Source: Burkholderia puraquae (GTDB lineage: Bacteria > Pseudomonadota > Gammaproteobacteria > Burkholderiales > Burkholderiaceae). From it: a stretch of DNA of 64,000 nt. Position 1 is the first letter of the stretch. The number at the start of each line of letters is the position of its first letter. The DNA lies in assembly GCF_002099195.1 (NCBI RefSeq), contig NZ_NBYX01000002.1, positions 310,001-374,000 on the forward strand. The letters are read 5' to 3'. Positions 1 to 8,824 of this stretch are shown piece by piece. The translations under genes and the position numbers were made by a program. A model generated the notes under the pieces. It saw only the letters and a list, made by a program, of their open reading frames with translations, was not told the DNA's origin and made no database searches.

Positions 1-475
1 CGGCCGCTGGCTCCATCACCGCAGCCTGTTCGAGACTGACGCCGTCGGGCAGGCGATGCAGCATGTAGGCCGGCACGACCGCGAAGTCGGCCATGCCGCC
101 GTCGCCCATCAGCCCGGCGAAGCCCATCGACACGCACAGGTTGTACGACCCGGAGCGGCAGTACGCACACCGGCTGCAGCGATACTCGGGCTCGACCGCG
201 ACGCGATCGCCCGCGTGCAGCGCCGTCACGCCGTCGCCGACTTCGACGACGGTGCCGCAGAATTCGTGGCCGAGCGTCAGCGGCGCGGTGCGGCGCGACA
301 GCGGATGCGGCGTGTCGACCGGAATCGCGTGCGGGCCGTCCGCATATTCGTGCAGGTCGCTGCCGCAGATCCCGCAATACGCGATCGCGATGCGCACGTC
401 GCCAGGGCCGACGCGCGGCGGTTCGATTTCCACGAGACGGACGTCGCGCGGGCCATGCCATTGAAGTGCCCGCAT
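1..475 (-). CDS. zinc-dependent alcohol/polyol dehydrogenase, partial (C-terminus beyond left edge)
   Basis: N-terminal ~158 residues of a medium-chain dehydrogenase of the butanediol/sorbitol dehydrogenase type. Visible: catalytic-zinc residues Cys37 in CGICGSDLHEY and His70-Glu71 in GHEF, and the four structural-zinc cysteines at about 100, 103, 106 and 114. The NAD-binding Rossmann half lies outside the window. The family oxidises secondary alcohols or diols with NAD in the cytoplasm; the substrate here is unknown. The start ATG lies one nucleotide after the stop of the upstream MFS gene (TGA-C-ATG), so it is the third gene of the minus-strand operon cupin-MFS-dehydrogenase and is probably translationally coupled. 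Family assignment is secure, substrate is not. Confidence 0.88.
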   Translation of the reverse strand, partial: MRALQWHGPRDVRLVEIEPPRVGPGDVRIAIAYCGICGSDLHEYADGPHAIPVDTPHPLSRRTAPLTLGHEFCGTVVEVGDGVTALHAGDRVAVEPEYRCSRCAYCRSGSYNLCVSMGFAGLMGDGGMADFAVVPAYMLHRLPDGVSLEQAAVMEPAA

Positions 476-476
476 G

Positions 477-1781
477 TCAGCGTCCTCCGAGGTTTTGTGC
501 ATCGAGACGGTTCGCGGCCGTGCTGGCGAGTGCGCGCTTGCGCAGCACCGCGGGCGCGGTTTCGACGAGGCCGAACGACAGCACGCACGCGAGGATCGCG
601 CCGGCGGCCGACGTCCACATCGCGAACTGCAGGCCGTATTTGTCGGCCGCGAAGCCGGCCACGGTCGGCGCAACGAAGCCGCCGATCAGCTCGCCCGCGC
701 CCATGATCAGGCCGAGTGCGCTGGCGATCGCACGCGGCGGCACCGTTTCGGCCGGAATCGTCGCCATGAACAGCGTGAAGCAGCCGAGGCCCGTGTACGT
801 GGCGAACACGAGCGCGCCGAGCGCCCAGAGCGAGCCGGCATGGATCATCACGATCGGGCATACGGCCGCGATCAGCGCGAACGCGATCATCGTCGGCTTG
901 CGGCCGATCCGGTCGGAGATCGCCGGCACCGCAAAGCCCCAGAACACCCAGGCGGCGCCGAGGCAGGTCATCACGACGCCCATGTCGGACGGCGACAGAT
1001 GGCGGCTTTCCACGAGGAACACCGGCGCAAACGAGATGATCACGATGAACCACGTGAGGAAGAAGCAACTGATCAGCATGCAGAGCAGGATGTTGCGTTC
1101 CTTCAGCAGCGCCCAGCGGCTGATGGCCGCGCCGCTCGCGGCCGGCGCACCGGCGGTATCGGCCTGCGCGTGCCGCACGCCGCCGGGCGGCACTTCGCGC
1201 ACCCAGCGCCAGATGCAGAACGCGATCAGGAAGCCCGGAACGCACGACACGTAGAACGCCTCGCGCCAGCCGTACGCGGTCGCGACGCCGATGACCACCG
1301 GCGGGCCGATCATCGCGCCGAGCAGGCCGGCGGCGGAGCCTTGCAGCAGGCCCATGTTCAGCCCGCGGCGGCTCGGCGTCGAGCTTTCGACCATCAGCGA
1401 TTGCGACAGCGGCAGCACGGGCCCTTCGGCGATGCCCATCAGCGCGCGGAATGCGATCAGGCTCGCGAAGCCGCCGACGAGCCCCGACAGTGCCGAACAC
1501 ACGGAAAAGCCGAGCACGGCCGCGATCAGTAGCGGCTTGCGCGTGCCGCGCGCGTCGGACCACGCGCCCGTCGCGGCGCCGGACAATGCCCACGTGAGCG
1601 CGAGCGCGGACGACACCATGCCGAGCTGCGCATTCGTCAGGTGCAGCTCGGCCGACATGAACGGGAACAGGAACGACAGCGCGAGGCGGTCGAAGAAGAC
1701 GAAGCCGAACGTCATGAACAGGATCAGCAGCAGCCTGTTCTCGTACGTCCAGGCGGATCTGGAGGAGGAAGGGGATGTCAT
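477..1781 (-). CDS. MFS transporter
   Basis: A 434-residue major facilitator protein with about 12 hydrophobic segments and a central hydrophilic loop near residues 200-225. The loop 2-3 region contains the MFS-A-like stretch GAWSDARGTRKPL, and the second half repeats it as SDRIGRKPTM. It should be an inner-membrane permease, probably a proton symporter for a small organic acid or aromatic compound. It sits 18 bp after the cupin gene and one nucleotide before the dehydrogenase, so it is the likely uptake system of this catabolic operon. The substrate cannot be read from sequence; linkage to a 2,4'-dihydroxyacetophenone dioxygenase-like cupin suggests an aromatic or alpha-hydroxyketone compound. 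Confidence 0.9.
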   Translation of the reverse strand: MTSPSSSRSAWTYENRLLLILFMTFGFVFFDRLALSFLFPFMSAELHLTNAQLGMVSSALALTWALSGAATGAWSDARGTRKPLLIAAVLGFSVCSALSGLVGGFASLIAFRALMGIAEGPVLPLSQSLMVESSTPSRRGLNMGLLQGSAAGLLGAMIGPPVVIGVATAYGWREAFYVSCVPGFLIAFCIWRWVREVPPGGVRHAQADTAGAPAASGAAISRWALLKERNILLCMLISCFFLTWFIVIISFAPVFLVESRHLSPSDMGVVMTCLGAAWVFWGFAVPAISDRIGRKPTMIAFALIAAVCPIVMIHAGSLWALGALVFATYTGLGCFTLFMATIPAETVPPRAIASALGLIMGAGELIGGFVAPTVAGFAADKYGLQFAMWTSAAGAILACVLSFGLVETAPAVLRKRALASTAANRLDAQNLGGR

Positions 1782-1799
1782 GGTGAGCCTCGCCGCGCG

Positions 1800-2333
1800 T
1801 CAGCGGAACAGCTTCTCGATCGCTTGCGCGCCGAGGCCGACCTTCTCGTAGTGCGCCTTGCACATCGCGATGTACGAGTGCACGTCGAAGTAGCCGTCGG
1901 GATTGCCTGCGTCGTCGAGCCAGATCAGCGGGCCCTTGACGATGAAGAACGCGCGCATCGGCTCGGGGTGATCGAACGCGACGAGCGTGTGGCCTTCGCC
2001 CGGCGTTTCATACACGAAGTCGCCGCGCGTCGCGGTCCATTCATGCTCCAGATAGCCCCACTTGCCCGACAGCGTGTAGGCGAACACCTCGTGCGGGTGA
2101 TAGTGCCGGTTCACGAGCCCGGCTTCCTTCGCCATCAGGATGTCGCACCATTTGTTCTGCGACGGCGAAATCCACAGCGGCCGCGACGAAACCGTTTCGG
2201 TGAACGGAACGTAATAGCGTTCGTCGTCGGTGGCCGCGTTCGCGATGTACGCTTCGGGCAGCGCATCGGGCTTGAACGGATTGGCAATCGGCGGGATGTT
2301 TTGCCAGAATTCGGCTACGGCTCGGTCGACCAC
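1800..2333 (-). CDS. 2,4'-dihydroxyacetophenone dioxygenase-family cupin
   Basis: A 177-residue single-domain cupin. Candidate metal ligands are in the first cupin motif (His77, His79, His81 in HYHPHEVF, then Glu96 or Glu98) and the second (His115 in PGEGHTL). Size and the SGKWGYLEHEW block match the 2,4'-dihydroxyacetophenone dioxygenase family, iron enzymes that cleave the C-C bond next to a carbonyl and release 4-hydroxybenzoate and formate. The start is GTG at 2333 with AAGGAGA upstream; no ATG fits better. First gene of the operon with MFS and dehydrogenase, divergent from an AraC regulator. Family membership is well supported; the true substrate could be another hydroxyketone. Confidence 0.82.
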   Translation of the reverse strand: MVDRAVAEFWQNIPPIANPFKPDALPEAYIANAATDDERYYVPFTETVSSRPLWISPSQNKWCDILMAKEAGLVNRHYHPHEVFAYTLSGKWGYLEHEWTATRGDFVYETPGEGHTLVAFDHPEPMRAFFIVKGPLIWLDDAGNPDGYFDVHSYIAMCKAHYEKVGLGAQAIEKLFR

Positions 2334-2511
2334 GGTTCGTCTCCTTGGGTATCGGTTGTCGTGGGCTCGACTTTAGCCAGCCGGTGCCTGCCGCTCTTGA
2401 CTGGGCTGGACGAATTGCTTGACCGCGCCGGACATTGCATCGCACCAAAATCCAGACGAACCATCCCCCAATCCGTGCCGCTCCGCACGACAGGCGCCAG
2501 CAGGAGGCGAC

Positions 2512-3492
2512 GTGACGAATTCGACGGTTTTTTCCCGCACGCGAGGCTCGACGGCCGACGTGCCGGCCCGCGACAGGATGGCGTACTGGGATGCGTTCAA
2601 TGCGGCGACGCTGGTCGGGCTGCGCTGCTCGTCGCTGTCGCCGGCCGGGCTCGAGGTCGAGAAGACCGACCTCGTGCTGGCCGACCTGCGCGTCGCCGAC
2701 ATCAGCGGCCAGGATCATGTGATCGAGCGCAGCCCGACGCATGTGCGCCAGTTGCCGAAGGAGTCGCTGTTTGCATGCCAGCTCCTGAGCGGGCGCGCGT
2801 ATTTCATCCAGCGCGACCGGTGCCTGCTGGCGGAAGCCGGCGATGTGGTCGTCTACGACACGCGCGTGCCTTATCTGTTCGGATTCCTGACGCCGATGCG
2901 GCAGCTGCTGATCGATATCCCGGTCACGACGTTCGACGACCGGCTCGATACCGAACTGGCGGCACTGCCGCTGCGGATCGCACCGAAGCCCGGCGCGGGC
3001 GCGATGCTCGGCGCGACGTTGCGCGCGAGCGTCGAACGGTTCATGAAGGATCCGGTCGAGCGCGACGCCGCGCGGTTCGCCGAGCACACGCGCACGCTGA
3101 TCGCGGAACTCATCGATGCGGAAGTGAACGGTGCGGGCGCCTCGCGCGCGTCGCTGTCGTATCTGCTGACCGCGAAGCAGTACATCGCGACGCACCTGGG
3201 CGACCCGGAGCTCGGGCCGCAGGCCGTCGCCGACGCGGTCGGACTGTCGCTGCGGCATCTGAGCCGGCAGTTTGCGGCCGAAGGCGAGTCGATCACGCAG
3301 CACATCTGGTCGGAACGGCTGTCGCATGCGCATCGCGAGCTGATCGATGCGCGGCTGCGCAAGACGAGCGTCGGCGAAATCGCGTTTCGCTGGGGATTCT
3401 CCAGCCAGGCGCACTTCAGCCGGGCGATTCGCGAGCGCTATGGTGCGTCGCCGATGGCGCTGCGCGAGGCGGCGCGCACGGACGGGGGCTGA
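2512..3492 (+). CDS. AraC-family transcriptional regulator
   Basis: A 326-residue regulator. The N-terminal ~200 residues resemble the AraC-binding-like (ligand/dimer) domain found in feaR/nphR-type activators; the last ~100 residues carry the two AraC helix-turn-helix units (LGPQAVADAVGLSLRHLSRQF and, near the end, GEIAFRWGFSSQAHFSRAI). I start it at GTG 2512, preceded by AGGAGG at ideal spacing; an in-frame ATG at 2419 would lie within the divergent promoter region and lacks a ribosome site. Divergent from the cupin-MFS-dehydrogenase operon, which it probably activates in response to the pathway substrate. Confidence 0.88.
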   Translation: MTNSTVFSRTRGSTADVPARDRMAYWDAFNAATLVGLRCSSLSPAGLEVEKTDLVLADLRVADISGQDHVIERSPTHVRQLPKESLFACQLLSGRAYFIQRDRCLLAEAGDVVVYDTRVPYLFGFLTPMRQLLIDIPVTTFDDRLDTELAALPLRIAPKPGAGAMLGATLRASVERFMKDPVERDAARFAEHTRTLIAELIDAEVNGAGASRASLSYLLTAKQYIATHLGDPELGPQAVADAVGLSLRHLSRQFAAEGESITQHIWSERLSHAHRELIDARLRKTSVGEIAFRWGFSSQAHFSRAIRERYGASPMALREAARTDGG

Positions 3493-3519
3493 TTCCGGCA
3501 GGTGATGCAGATGGAGCGG

Positions 3520-3546
3520 CGGCGCGGCCCTCACGCGCCGTTTTTT
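3520..3546 (+). terminator. Rho-independent terminator after AraC gene
   Basis: A 7-bp perfect stem (CGGCGCG at 3520-3526 and CGCGCCG at 3534-3540) with a 7-nt loop is followed by six T residues at 3541-3546. It lies between the AraC gene and the convergent GMC oxidoreductase gene. Confidence 0.8.
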
Positions 3547-3577
3547 CCTTTCAGTTTAGTGAGCGCACCGCGCCGCG

Positions 3578-5143
3578 TTACTCCGCCAGCATGAACTCGG
3601 CACAGCGCTCCGCGATCATGATCGTCGGCGCGTTCGTGTTGCCGGACACGATGCGCGGCATCACCGACGCATCGCAGATCCGCAATCCGTCGACGCCTTG
3701 CACCGAGAGGCGCGGCGTGACGACCGCATGCTCGTCGTGGCCCATGCGGCAGGTGCCGGCCGGGTGATAGACCGTTTTCGCGCGGCGCCGCACGTAGTCG
3801 GCGAGTGCCGTCTCGGTCAGCGTCTCGGCTTCGCGCACGATGCGTGCGAGCGACGGCGCGCGGATGATCTGCCGCGCGAGCGCGACGCCTCGGACGAGGC
3901 CGTCGACGTCGGCAGGGTCGGACAGCGCGCCGCTGTCGAACAGGATCGGCGCGGCTGGATCGTTGCCGCGCAGTTGCACGGAGCCGCGCGAGCGCGGCCT
4001 GAGCAGGCACGGGTTGATCGACAGGCCGTGGCCGGGCAGCGGCTCGCGATCGACGTCGCCGACGAGCGTCGGCAGCACGTGGAACTGGATGTCCGGGCGG
4101 CCGCTGCCGGTGGTGTCGACGAACGCGCCGGATTCGACGACGTTCGACGTCAGCAGGCCCGTGCGGCACAGCATCCACTGCAGCCCGTGCCGCAATGCCT
4201 TCAGCCCGCGATCCTCGCCCAGCAGGCTGACGGGTGCGTGGCTGCGGCCGTAGATCGAGACTTCGAGGTGATCCTGGTAGTTCGCGCCGACCTCGCGGCT
4301 GTCGTGCAGCACGTCGATGCCGTGCGCGTGCAGGTGCGCGCCGGGCCCGATGCCCGACAACATCAGCAGCTTCGGCGTGCTCAGCGCGCCGGCCGCGAGC
4401 ACGACGTCGGCGCGCGCGGTGGCCGAACCGGTCGCGCCGCTTTCCGTCCGCCATTCGACGCCGGTCGCACGCCGGCCGTCGAACCGGATGCGCGTGACGC
4501 GGTAGCCGGTCAGCACGCGCAGGTTCGGGTGGCCGATCGCGTCGGCGAGATAGGTGGCCGCGGTACTGCCGCGCTGCCCGTCGAAGATCGTCGTGTGGTA
4601 GAAGCCGACGCCATGTTGCGCGGCGCCGTTGAAATCGTCGTTGTACGCGATGCCGGTTTCCTGCGCGGCCTTCACGAATGCGAGGCTCAGCGGATGCCGG
4701 AAGCGCGTGTCGCCGACCTTCAGCGGCCCGTCGATGCCGTGAAACGGCTCGGAGAGCCGCAGGTGCGATTCGGCGCGCTTGAACACGGGCAGCACGTCGT
4801 CCCAGCCCCAGCCCGGGCAGCCGAGCGCGGCCCAGTCGTCATAGTCGTCGCGCGTGCCGCGCACGTACAGCATCGCGTTGACCGAACTGCCGCCGCCGAG
4901 CGTGCGGCCCTGCGGCACGTACGTCCTGCGTCCCGCCGCACCGGGTTGCGGCTCGCTCTCGAACGTGACCGTGCGCCGCGTGCCGAGCACGCGGATGAAC
5001 GTCGCCGGAATCCGGATGAACAGGCTGTCGTCCTTCGGGCCGTCCTCGAGCAGCAGCACGCGCCTGCCCGCTTTCACCAGCCGGTGCGCGACCGTGCAGC
5101 CGGCCGAACCGCCGCCGACGACGATATGGTCGTACGTCTCCAT
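3578..5143 (-). CDS. GMC-family FAD oxidoreductase (choline dehydrogenase-like)
   Basis: A 521-residue flavoprotein. The N-terminus has the dinucleotide-binding motif VVGGGSAGCTVAHRL. The GMC signature 1 region follows (GRTLGGGSSVNAMLYVRG), then signature 2 (GALSTPKLLMLSGIG). Near the C-terminus the catalytic His is in VYHPAGTCRMG and an Asn in SGNTNAPT. These enzymes oxidise primary alcohols (choline, polyethylene glycol, aromatic or aliphatic alcohols) passing electrons to quinone or oxygen. The start ATG has a strong AAGGAGAAGAAG ribosome site. Downstream of and co-oriented with an AraC gene at 5303-6277, its likely regulator. The substrate is not evident; glycine betaine genes are not adjacent, so a choline role is unlikely. 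Confidence 0.88.
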   Translation of the reverse strand: METYDHIVVGGGSAGCTVAHRLVKAGRRVLLLEDGPKDDSLFIRIPATFIRVLGTRRTVTFESEPQPGAAGRRTYVPQGRTLGGGSSVNAMLYVRGTRDDYDDWAALGCPGWGWDDVLPVFKRAESHLRLSEPFHGIDGPLKVGDTRFRHPLSLAFVKAAQETGIAYNDDFNGAAQHGVGFYHTTIFDGQRGSTAATYLADAIGHPNLRVLTGYRVTRIRFDGRRATGVEWRTESGATGSATARADVVLAAGALSTPKLLMLSGIGPGAHLHAHGIDVLHDSREVGANYQDHLEVSIYGRSHAPVSLLGEDRGLKALRHGLQWMLCRTGLLTSNVVESGAFVDTTGSGRPDIQFHVLPTLVGDVDREPLPGHGLSINPCLLRPRSRGSVQLRGNDPAAPILFDSGALSDPADVDGLVRGVALARQIIRAPSLARIVREAETLTETALADYVRRRAKTVYHPAGTCRMGHDEHAVVTPRLSVQGVDGLRICDASVMPRIVSGNTNAPTIMIAERCAEFMLAE

Positions 5144-5302
5144 CCCGCTTCTTCTCCTTGCTGTCAGGCGGCGAAACGAGTGCCGCCGCGCAGGAAGCCA
5201 GCTTAGCGATCGCCATGCGGCTCCATTTGACCGGGACGGACGCCGTGCTTGCCTCGCAGGGACAGGGTGGCGGGTAGTGGATGGCGGGTGGCGGGTGGCG
5301 GG

Positions 5303-6277
5303 CTAGGGCGCGTCGGCCGGCGCCGGCGCGCGCGTATCGCTCGGCGTTTCGCCGAAGCGCGCGCGGTAGCTGCGGCTGAAATGCGCGCTGTTGTTGAAGC
5401 CCCAGCGGAACGCGATCTCGCTGACCGTCAGGTGCTTCAGCGACCGGTCGCGCAGGTCGGCGCGGCAGCGCTCGAGCCGCCGCGCGAGGATGTAGCGCGT
5501 GAGCGGCATCCCTTCGATTTCGAATACGCGCGCGAGCTGGCGTGGCGACAGGTTGATCGCGCGGCTCACCGACCGGCTGTCGAGGTCGTCGTCGGCGAGA
5601 TGGCTGTCGATGAACGCCTTGGCGCGCGACAGCGTATGGACGGTCGACTTCGTCGGCGACGCGTCGCCGTCGCGCAGCCGCAGCATCGACTGCACGAGAT
5701 CGAGGATCGCGGCGGCGCGCCGTTCGCGTGCGTCGGGCGCCGGCTCCTCCGGCGCGGCGAGCAGCGCGTACACCTGCCGCACGGCCCACGACGCGACGCC
5801 GTCGCCGCGATCGATCTTGACGAGGCTGCGGTAGCGCCACGGGCCGACGCGCGCCTCGAACACGTCGCGCGGCACGTCGAGCACGGTCATCGCCATGTCG
5901 GCGGGAAAGCCGTGACCGTACGGCATCGACGTGTCGTAGAGGACGAGGTCGCCGGGCCCGTGCTGCATGCAGTCGACGTCCTGGAACGTATAGCCTTGCC
6001 CTGCGTGCATCAGGCAGATGAACACGGCGTCGCGCTGGTCCGCATGGATGTTGTGCGGCGTGCGCACGACCGCGTGCCGGTTCGCGACGATGTCGCATGC
6101 GCCGAACAGCCCGAGATCGCGCTTGCGCAGCGTTGCGTCGATGCCTTCGGACGACTTGCCGCTGCATTCGATCCGCACGAGCGTGCGCGCGACATGGTCG
6201 ACCCAGAAGTCGACGCGTTCGTGGCCGCGTACGGCGCGCGTCGAGATCGTGGCGATCTCCGTGCTGGTGTCCGGCAT
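5303..6277 (-). CDS. AraC-family transcriptional regulator
   Basis: A 324-residue AraC regulator: N-terminal AraC-binding-like domain (about 1-190) and C-terminal double helix-turn-helix (about 225-315), including EIAFRWGFNNSAHFSRSYR, the conserved second HTH. Start ATG has GGGAGAA upstream. It lies 160 bp upstream of the GMC oxidoreductase on the same strand and is its most likely activator. It resembles in domain layout the regulator at 2512, so the two neighbouring catabolic modules use the same class of switch. Confidence 0.87.
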   Translation of the reverse strand: MPDTSTEIATISTRAVRGHERVDFWVDHVARTLVRIECSGKSSEGIDATLRKRDLGLFGACDIVANRHAVVRTPHNIHADQRDAVFICLMHAGQGYTFQDVDCMQHGPGDLVLYDTSMPYGHGFPADMAMTVLDVPRDVFEARVGPWRYRSLVKIDRGDGVASWAVRQVYALLAAPEEPAPDARERRAAAILDLVQSMLRLRDGDASPTKSTVHTLSRAKAFIDSHLADDDLDSRSVSRAINLSPRQLARVFEIEGMPLTRYILARRLERCRADLRDRSLKHLTVSEIAFRWGFNNSAHFSRSYRARFGETPSDTRAPAPADAP

Positions 6278-6512
6278 GACGTTCTCCCAATGACCGCCCG
6301 AGCGGCGCAGTCTCGGGCAGGTCGAAGGGCGCGGTCAATCCGTGAAAAACCCGGGACGGGCGTGTGACGCGCTTGCGGCGGGGCGTTGCGGCGGCAAGCG
6401 CGATGGATGTCCGGCTGAGTCAACTCGAACGGCCGTGCCGGTCAAAACGCGATGGTGGTTTTCGGTTAGGTGGCGTGCAATTCGCTACGCACGGGAGACA
6501 GCTGCCACCGGC

Positions 6513-7301
6513 TCACTTTGACGAAGACGACGTCAGCCCGAGTGACACGTCCTCCTCGTAACCCATCTTGCCGCCGCGGTACTCGACGCTGACGTAGCCG
6601 GCCCGCCGCGCGTCGGCGACGTTCGCGTAGATCGACGTCATCACCATGCCCGCGTCGCAGCCGAGTGGGATCGTGCGGTCGATGCGGCCCGTCGCGATGT
6701 TCACGGCCCGCAGCGACTGCATGGCAATGCCGCACTGGCCGGACAGCGCATAGACGCCGACCAGCATGTGCGTCTTCGTGCGATACCACATCGGAATATC
6801 GACGGTGCCGTCGAGCTGGAGGTGATCCTGATCGTCGTCGTTCAGTCGCCCGACTTCGTTCAACGTGATCGGGAGTGTCTTGCGACCGTCGTCCCAGGTG
6901 CCGGTTGCCGTTTTGCCGGCGACGTTCAGCGCGATCGGGCAGGGTTTCGGCCGCGAGGGCGATGCGGCCGGTACGACCGGCGAGTCGGCGCTCGATGCGG
7001 GCGGCGATGCTTCGCACAGCGTCACGCGGCCGTCGGGCTCGCGGTGGCCCTGCAACGGAATCGGCTTACGATGCGCGTCGTAGTAGTAGCTGCCGTCGAC
7101 GCGCCAGCGGCCCGCGTCGTTGCGGTTGATCCGGTCGTAGGTCTGCAGCGAGACGTGGACGGACGCATGGCCGATCGTGCCGGTGTAGTTGACGACTTCG
7201 TACCAGCCTGCGTAAGCCGCGGCCGGCGCGCACGCGAGCAGCGTGGCGAGCATGGCGGTGAACGGGGGGACGCAGCGGGCGCGACGGGTGTTCCGGAGCA
7301 T
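6513..7301 (-). CDS. hypothetical secreted/periplasmic protein
   Basis: 262 residues beginning with an arginine-rich n-region, a hydrophobic core and an AYA-type signal peptidase site at about residue 31 (AAAYAGWYEV). The mature part starts WYEVVNYTGTIGHASVHVSLQTYD, is rich in aromatic and beta-forming residues and has four cysteines, which could form disulfides. I do not recognise a named domain; the composition suggests a small periplasmic beta-rich protein. The gene stands alone between an AraC regulator and an aldo/keto reductase. Function unknown. Confidence 0.8.
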   Translation of the reverse strand: MLRNTRRARCVPPFTAMLATLLACAPAAAYAGWYEVVNYTGTIGHASVHVSLQTYDRINRNDAGRWRVDGSYYYDAHRKPIPLQGHREPDGRVTLCEASPPASSADSPVVPAASPSRPKPCPIALNVAGKTATGTWDDGRKTLPITLNEVGRLNDDDQDHLQLDGTVDIPMWYRTKTHMLVGVYALSGQCGIAMQSLRAVNIATGRIDRTIPLGCDAGMVMTSIYANVADARRAGYVSVEYRGGKMGYEEDVSLGLTSSSSK

Positions 7302-7521
7302 GGGCGGTCTTTGTGCGTGGTGTTGGTTCGGGCGTCACGGATCTCGATAGGGCCGTGTCGAGCCGTGCGGCGGGCCGCCCGGACCCACGCCATTGTATCC
7401 ATCCGCCATTCACGAATGACCCGGCCCGCGAATGCGGTGACAAGAGCGCGCACATGACACAGGCCGGTCGCGAAACCGCGCGGACTGCGCGGTCCGATCG
7501 ACCGGCCCGTTGCCGACGACT

Positions 7522-8469
7522 TCAGCCCGCGCTCGCCTCGTCGATCCGGCGAATGTCGTCCTGATCGAGCTGAACGCGGATCGCGTCGCCGAGCGATTCC
7601 AGTTGTGCCAGCGACGTCGCGCTCGCGATCGGCGCGGTGATCGTCGGCCGCGCGATTTGCCACGCAAGCGCGATCGCGGCTGGCTGCGTGCCGTGCTTCC
7701 CGGCTACCGCATCGAGCGCCGCGAGGATGCGCAGCCCGCGTTCGTTGAGATACCCGGCCACGCGATCGCCGCGCACGCTCTTCTTCAGGTCGGCCTCGCT
7801 GCGGTACTTGCCCGACAGGAAGCCGCTCGCGAGCGCGTAGTAGTTGACGACACCGAGCTTCAGGTCGCGCACGACCGGTTCGAGGTCGCGTTCGTAGCCG
7901 GCGCGGTCGAGCAGGTTGTATTCGGGCTGGATGACCTGGTACGCGGGCAGGTCGTCGCGCCGGCTGATGTCCGCGGCTTCGCGCAGGCGTGCGCCGCTGT
8001 AGTTCGATGCGCCGATGATCCGCACCTTGCCCGCGTCGATCAGCGTTTGATAGGCGCCGAGCGTTTCCTCGAGCGGAGCCGTATCGGCAAGGTCGCGATG
8101 CGAGAAATACAGGTCGATGTAGTCGGTCTGCAGGCGGCGCAGCGAATCGTCGGCGGCTTTCAGGATGTTGTCCCGGGTCAGCCCCGCGCGCGCCCCCAGC
8201 AGGCCGACCTTGGTCGCGATCACGACCTGCTCGCGCTTGCCGGAACGCTTGAGCCACTTGCCGATGATCGTTTCCGATTCGCCGCCGCTGTTGCCGGGCG
8301 CCCAGGCCGAATAGACGTCGGCCGTGTCGATGAAGTTGATGCCGGTGTCGGCGAGCGCGTCGAGCAGCGCAAACGACGTGTTCTCGTCGACGGTCCAGCC
8401 GAAGACGTTGCCGCCGAACGCGAGCGGCGAAACCTGGATGTTCGACGTGCCGAGGGTGCGTAGTGCCAT
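7522..8469 (-). CDS. aldo/keto reductase
   Basis: A 315-residue (alpha/beta)8-barrel aldo/keto reductase. The catalytic tetrad is visible: Asp and Tyr in FIDTADVYSAWAPG, Lys in ATKVGLL, His in YFSHRD. The C-terminal NADPH-binding stretch (TITAPIASATSLAQLE) is of the YajO/YghZ/Tas-like class. I start at ATG 8469, preceded by GGAGAG; an open frame extends 139 codons further upstream but through the intergenic region. It reduces aldehydes or ketones with NADPH in the cytoplasm; substrate unknown. No operon partner. Confidence 0.88.
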   Translation of the reverse strand: MALRTLGTSNIQVSPLAFGGNVFGWTVDENTSFALLDALADTGINFIDTADVYSAWAPGNSGGESETIIGKWLKRSGKREQVVIATKVGLLGARAGLTRDNILKAADDSLRRLQTDYIDLYFSHRDLADTAPLEETLGAYQTLIDAGKVRIIGASNYSGARLREAADISRRDDLPAYQVIQPEYNLLDRAGYERDLEPVVRDLKLGVVNYYALASGFLSGKYRSEADLKKSVRGDRVAGYLNERGLRILAALDAVAGKHGTQPAAIALAWQIARPTITAPIASATSLAQLESLGDAIRVQLDQDDIRRIDEASAG

Positions 8470-8824
8470 GTTTCTCTCCGGGTGCTGCGAGGTGAGGGGA
8501 TTGGACTGCGGGAGATGAAGCCGGTCGCGTTGAGACGGCGGAGCGCTGCACGAGGTTCCTCCCGCAGCGCGCAAACCGGCATGTTCGGAGGCCGGGTGTC
8601 GGGATGCCGGAGCAAGCGACGTCATCATGGATACGCCATCCGTTCGAGCGCCGCCCGGTACGCGGCAAGATGTTGTATTTATTACCGATTTCTTCGTGCG
8701 AAGCGAATAAATTACCGGGCGCGTCGGCGTTGTCGCCCGTGAGTGTCTACGATATCCTTTCATCCCAAAATGATGGGAGGCAGCAGGCCGCTGCCATACG
8801 AACAAAAAACATTCTGAGGCGGTC
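8470..8824. promoter_or_regulatory. intergenic region upstream of vgrG with a lower-GC inverted repeat
   Basis: 355 bp between the aldo/keto reductase (leftward) and vgrG (rightward). Nothing coding is convincing. The block 8670-8760 is distinctly lower in GC and contains ATTTATT (8677-8683) and its complement AATAAAT (8706-8712), an inner CTTCG/CGAAG hairpin (8692-8703) and a direct repeat ATTACCG at 8681 and 8711. This is a plausible regulatory region for the type VI module; no regulator can be named. Confidence 0.4.

Noticed and set aside
2041..3534. Long minus-strand open frame opposite the AraC gene
   Set aside because: Rich in Arg and Gln with no domain; a typical antisense frame in high-GC DNA. 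The opposite strand carries a clear AraC regulator.
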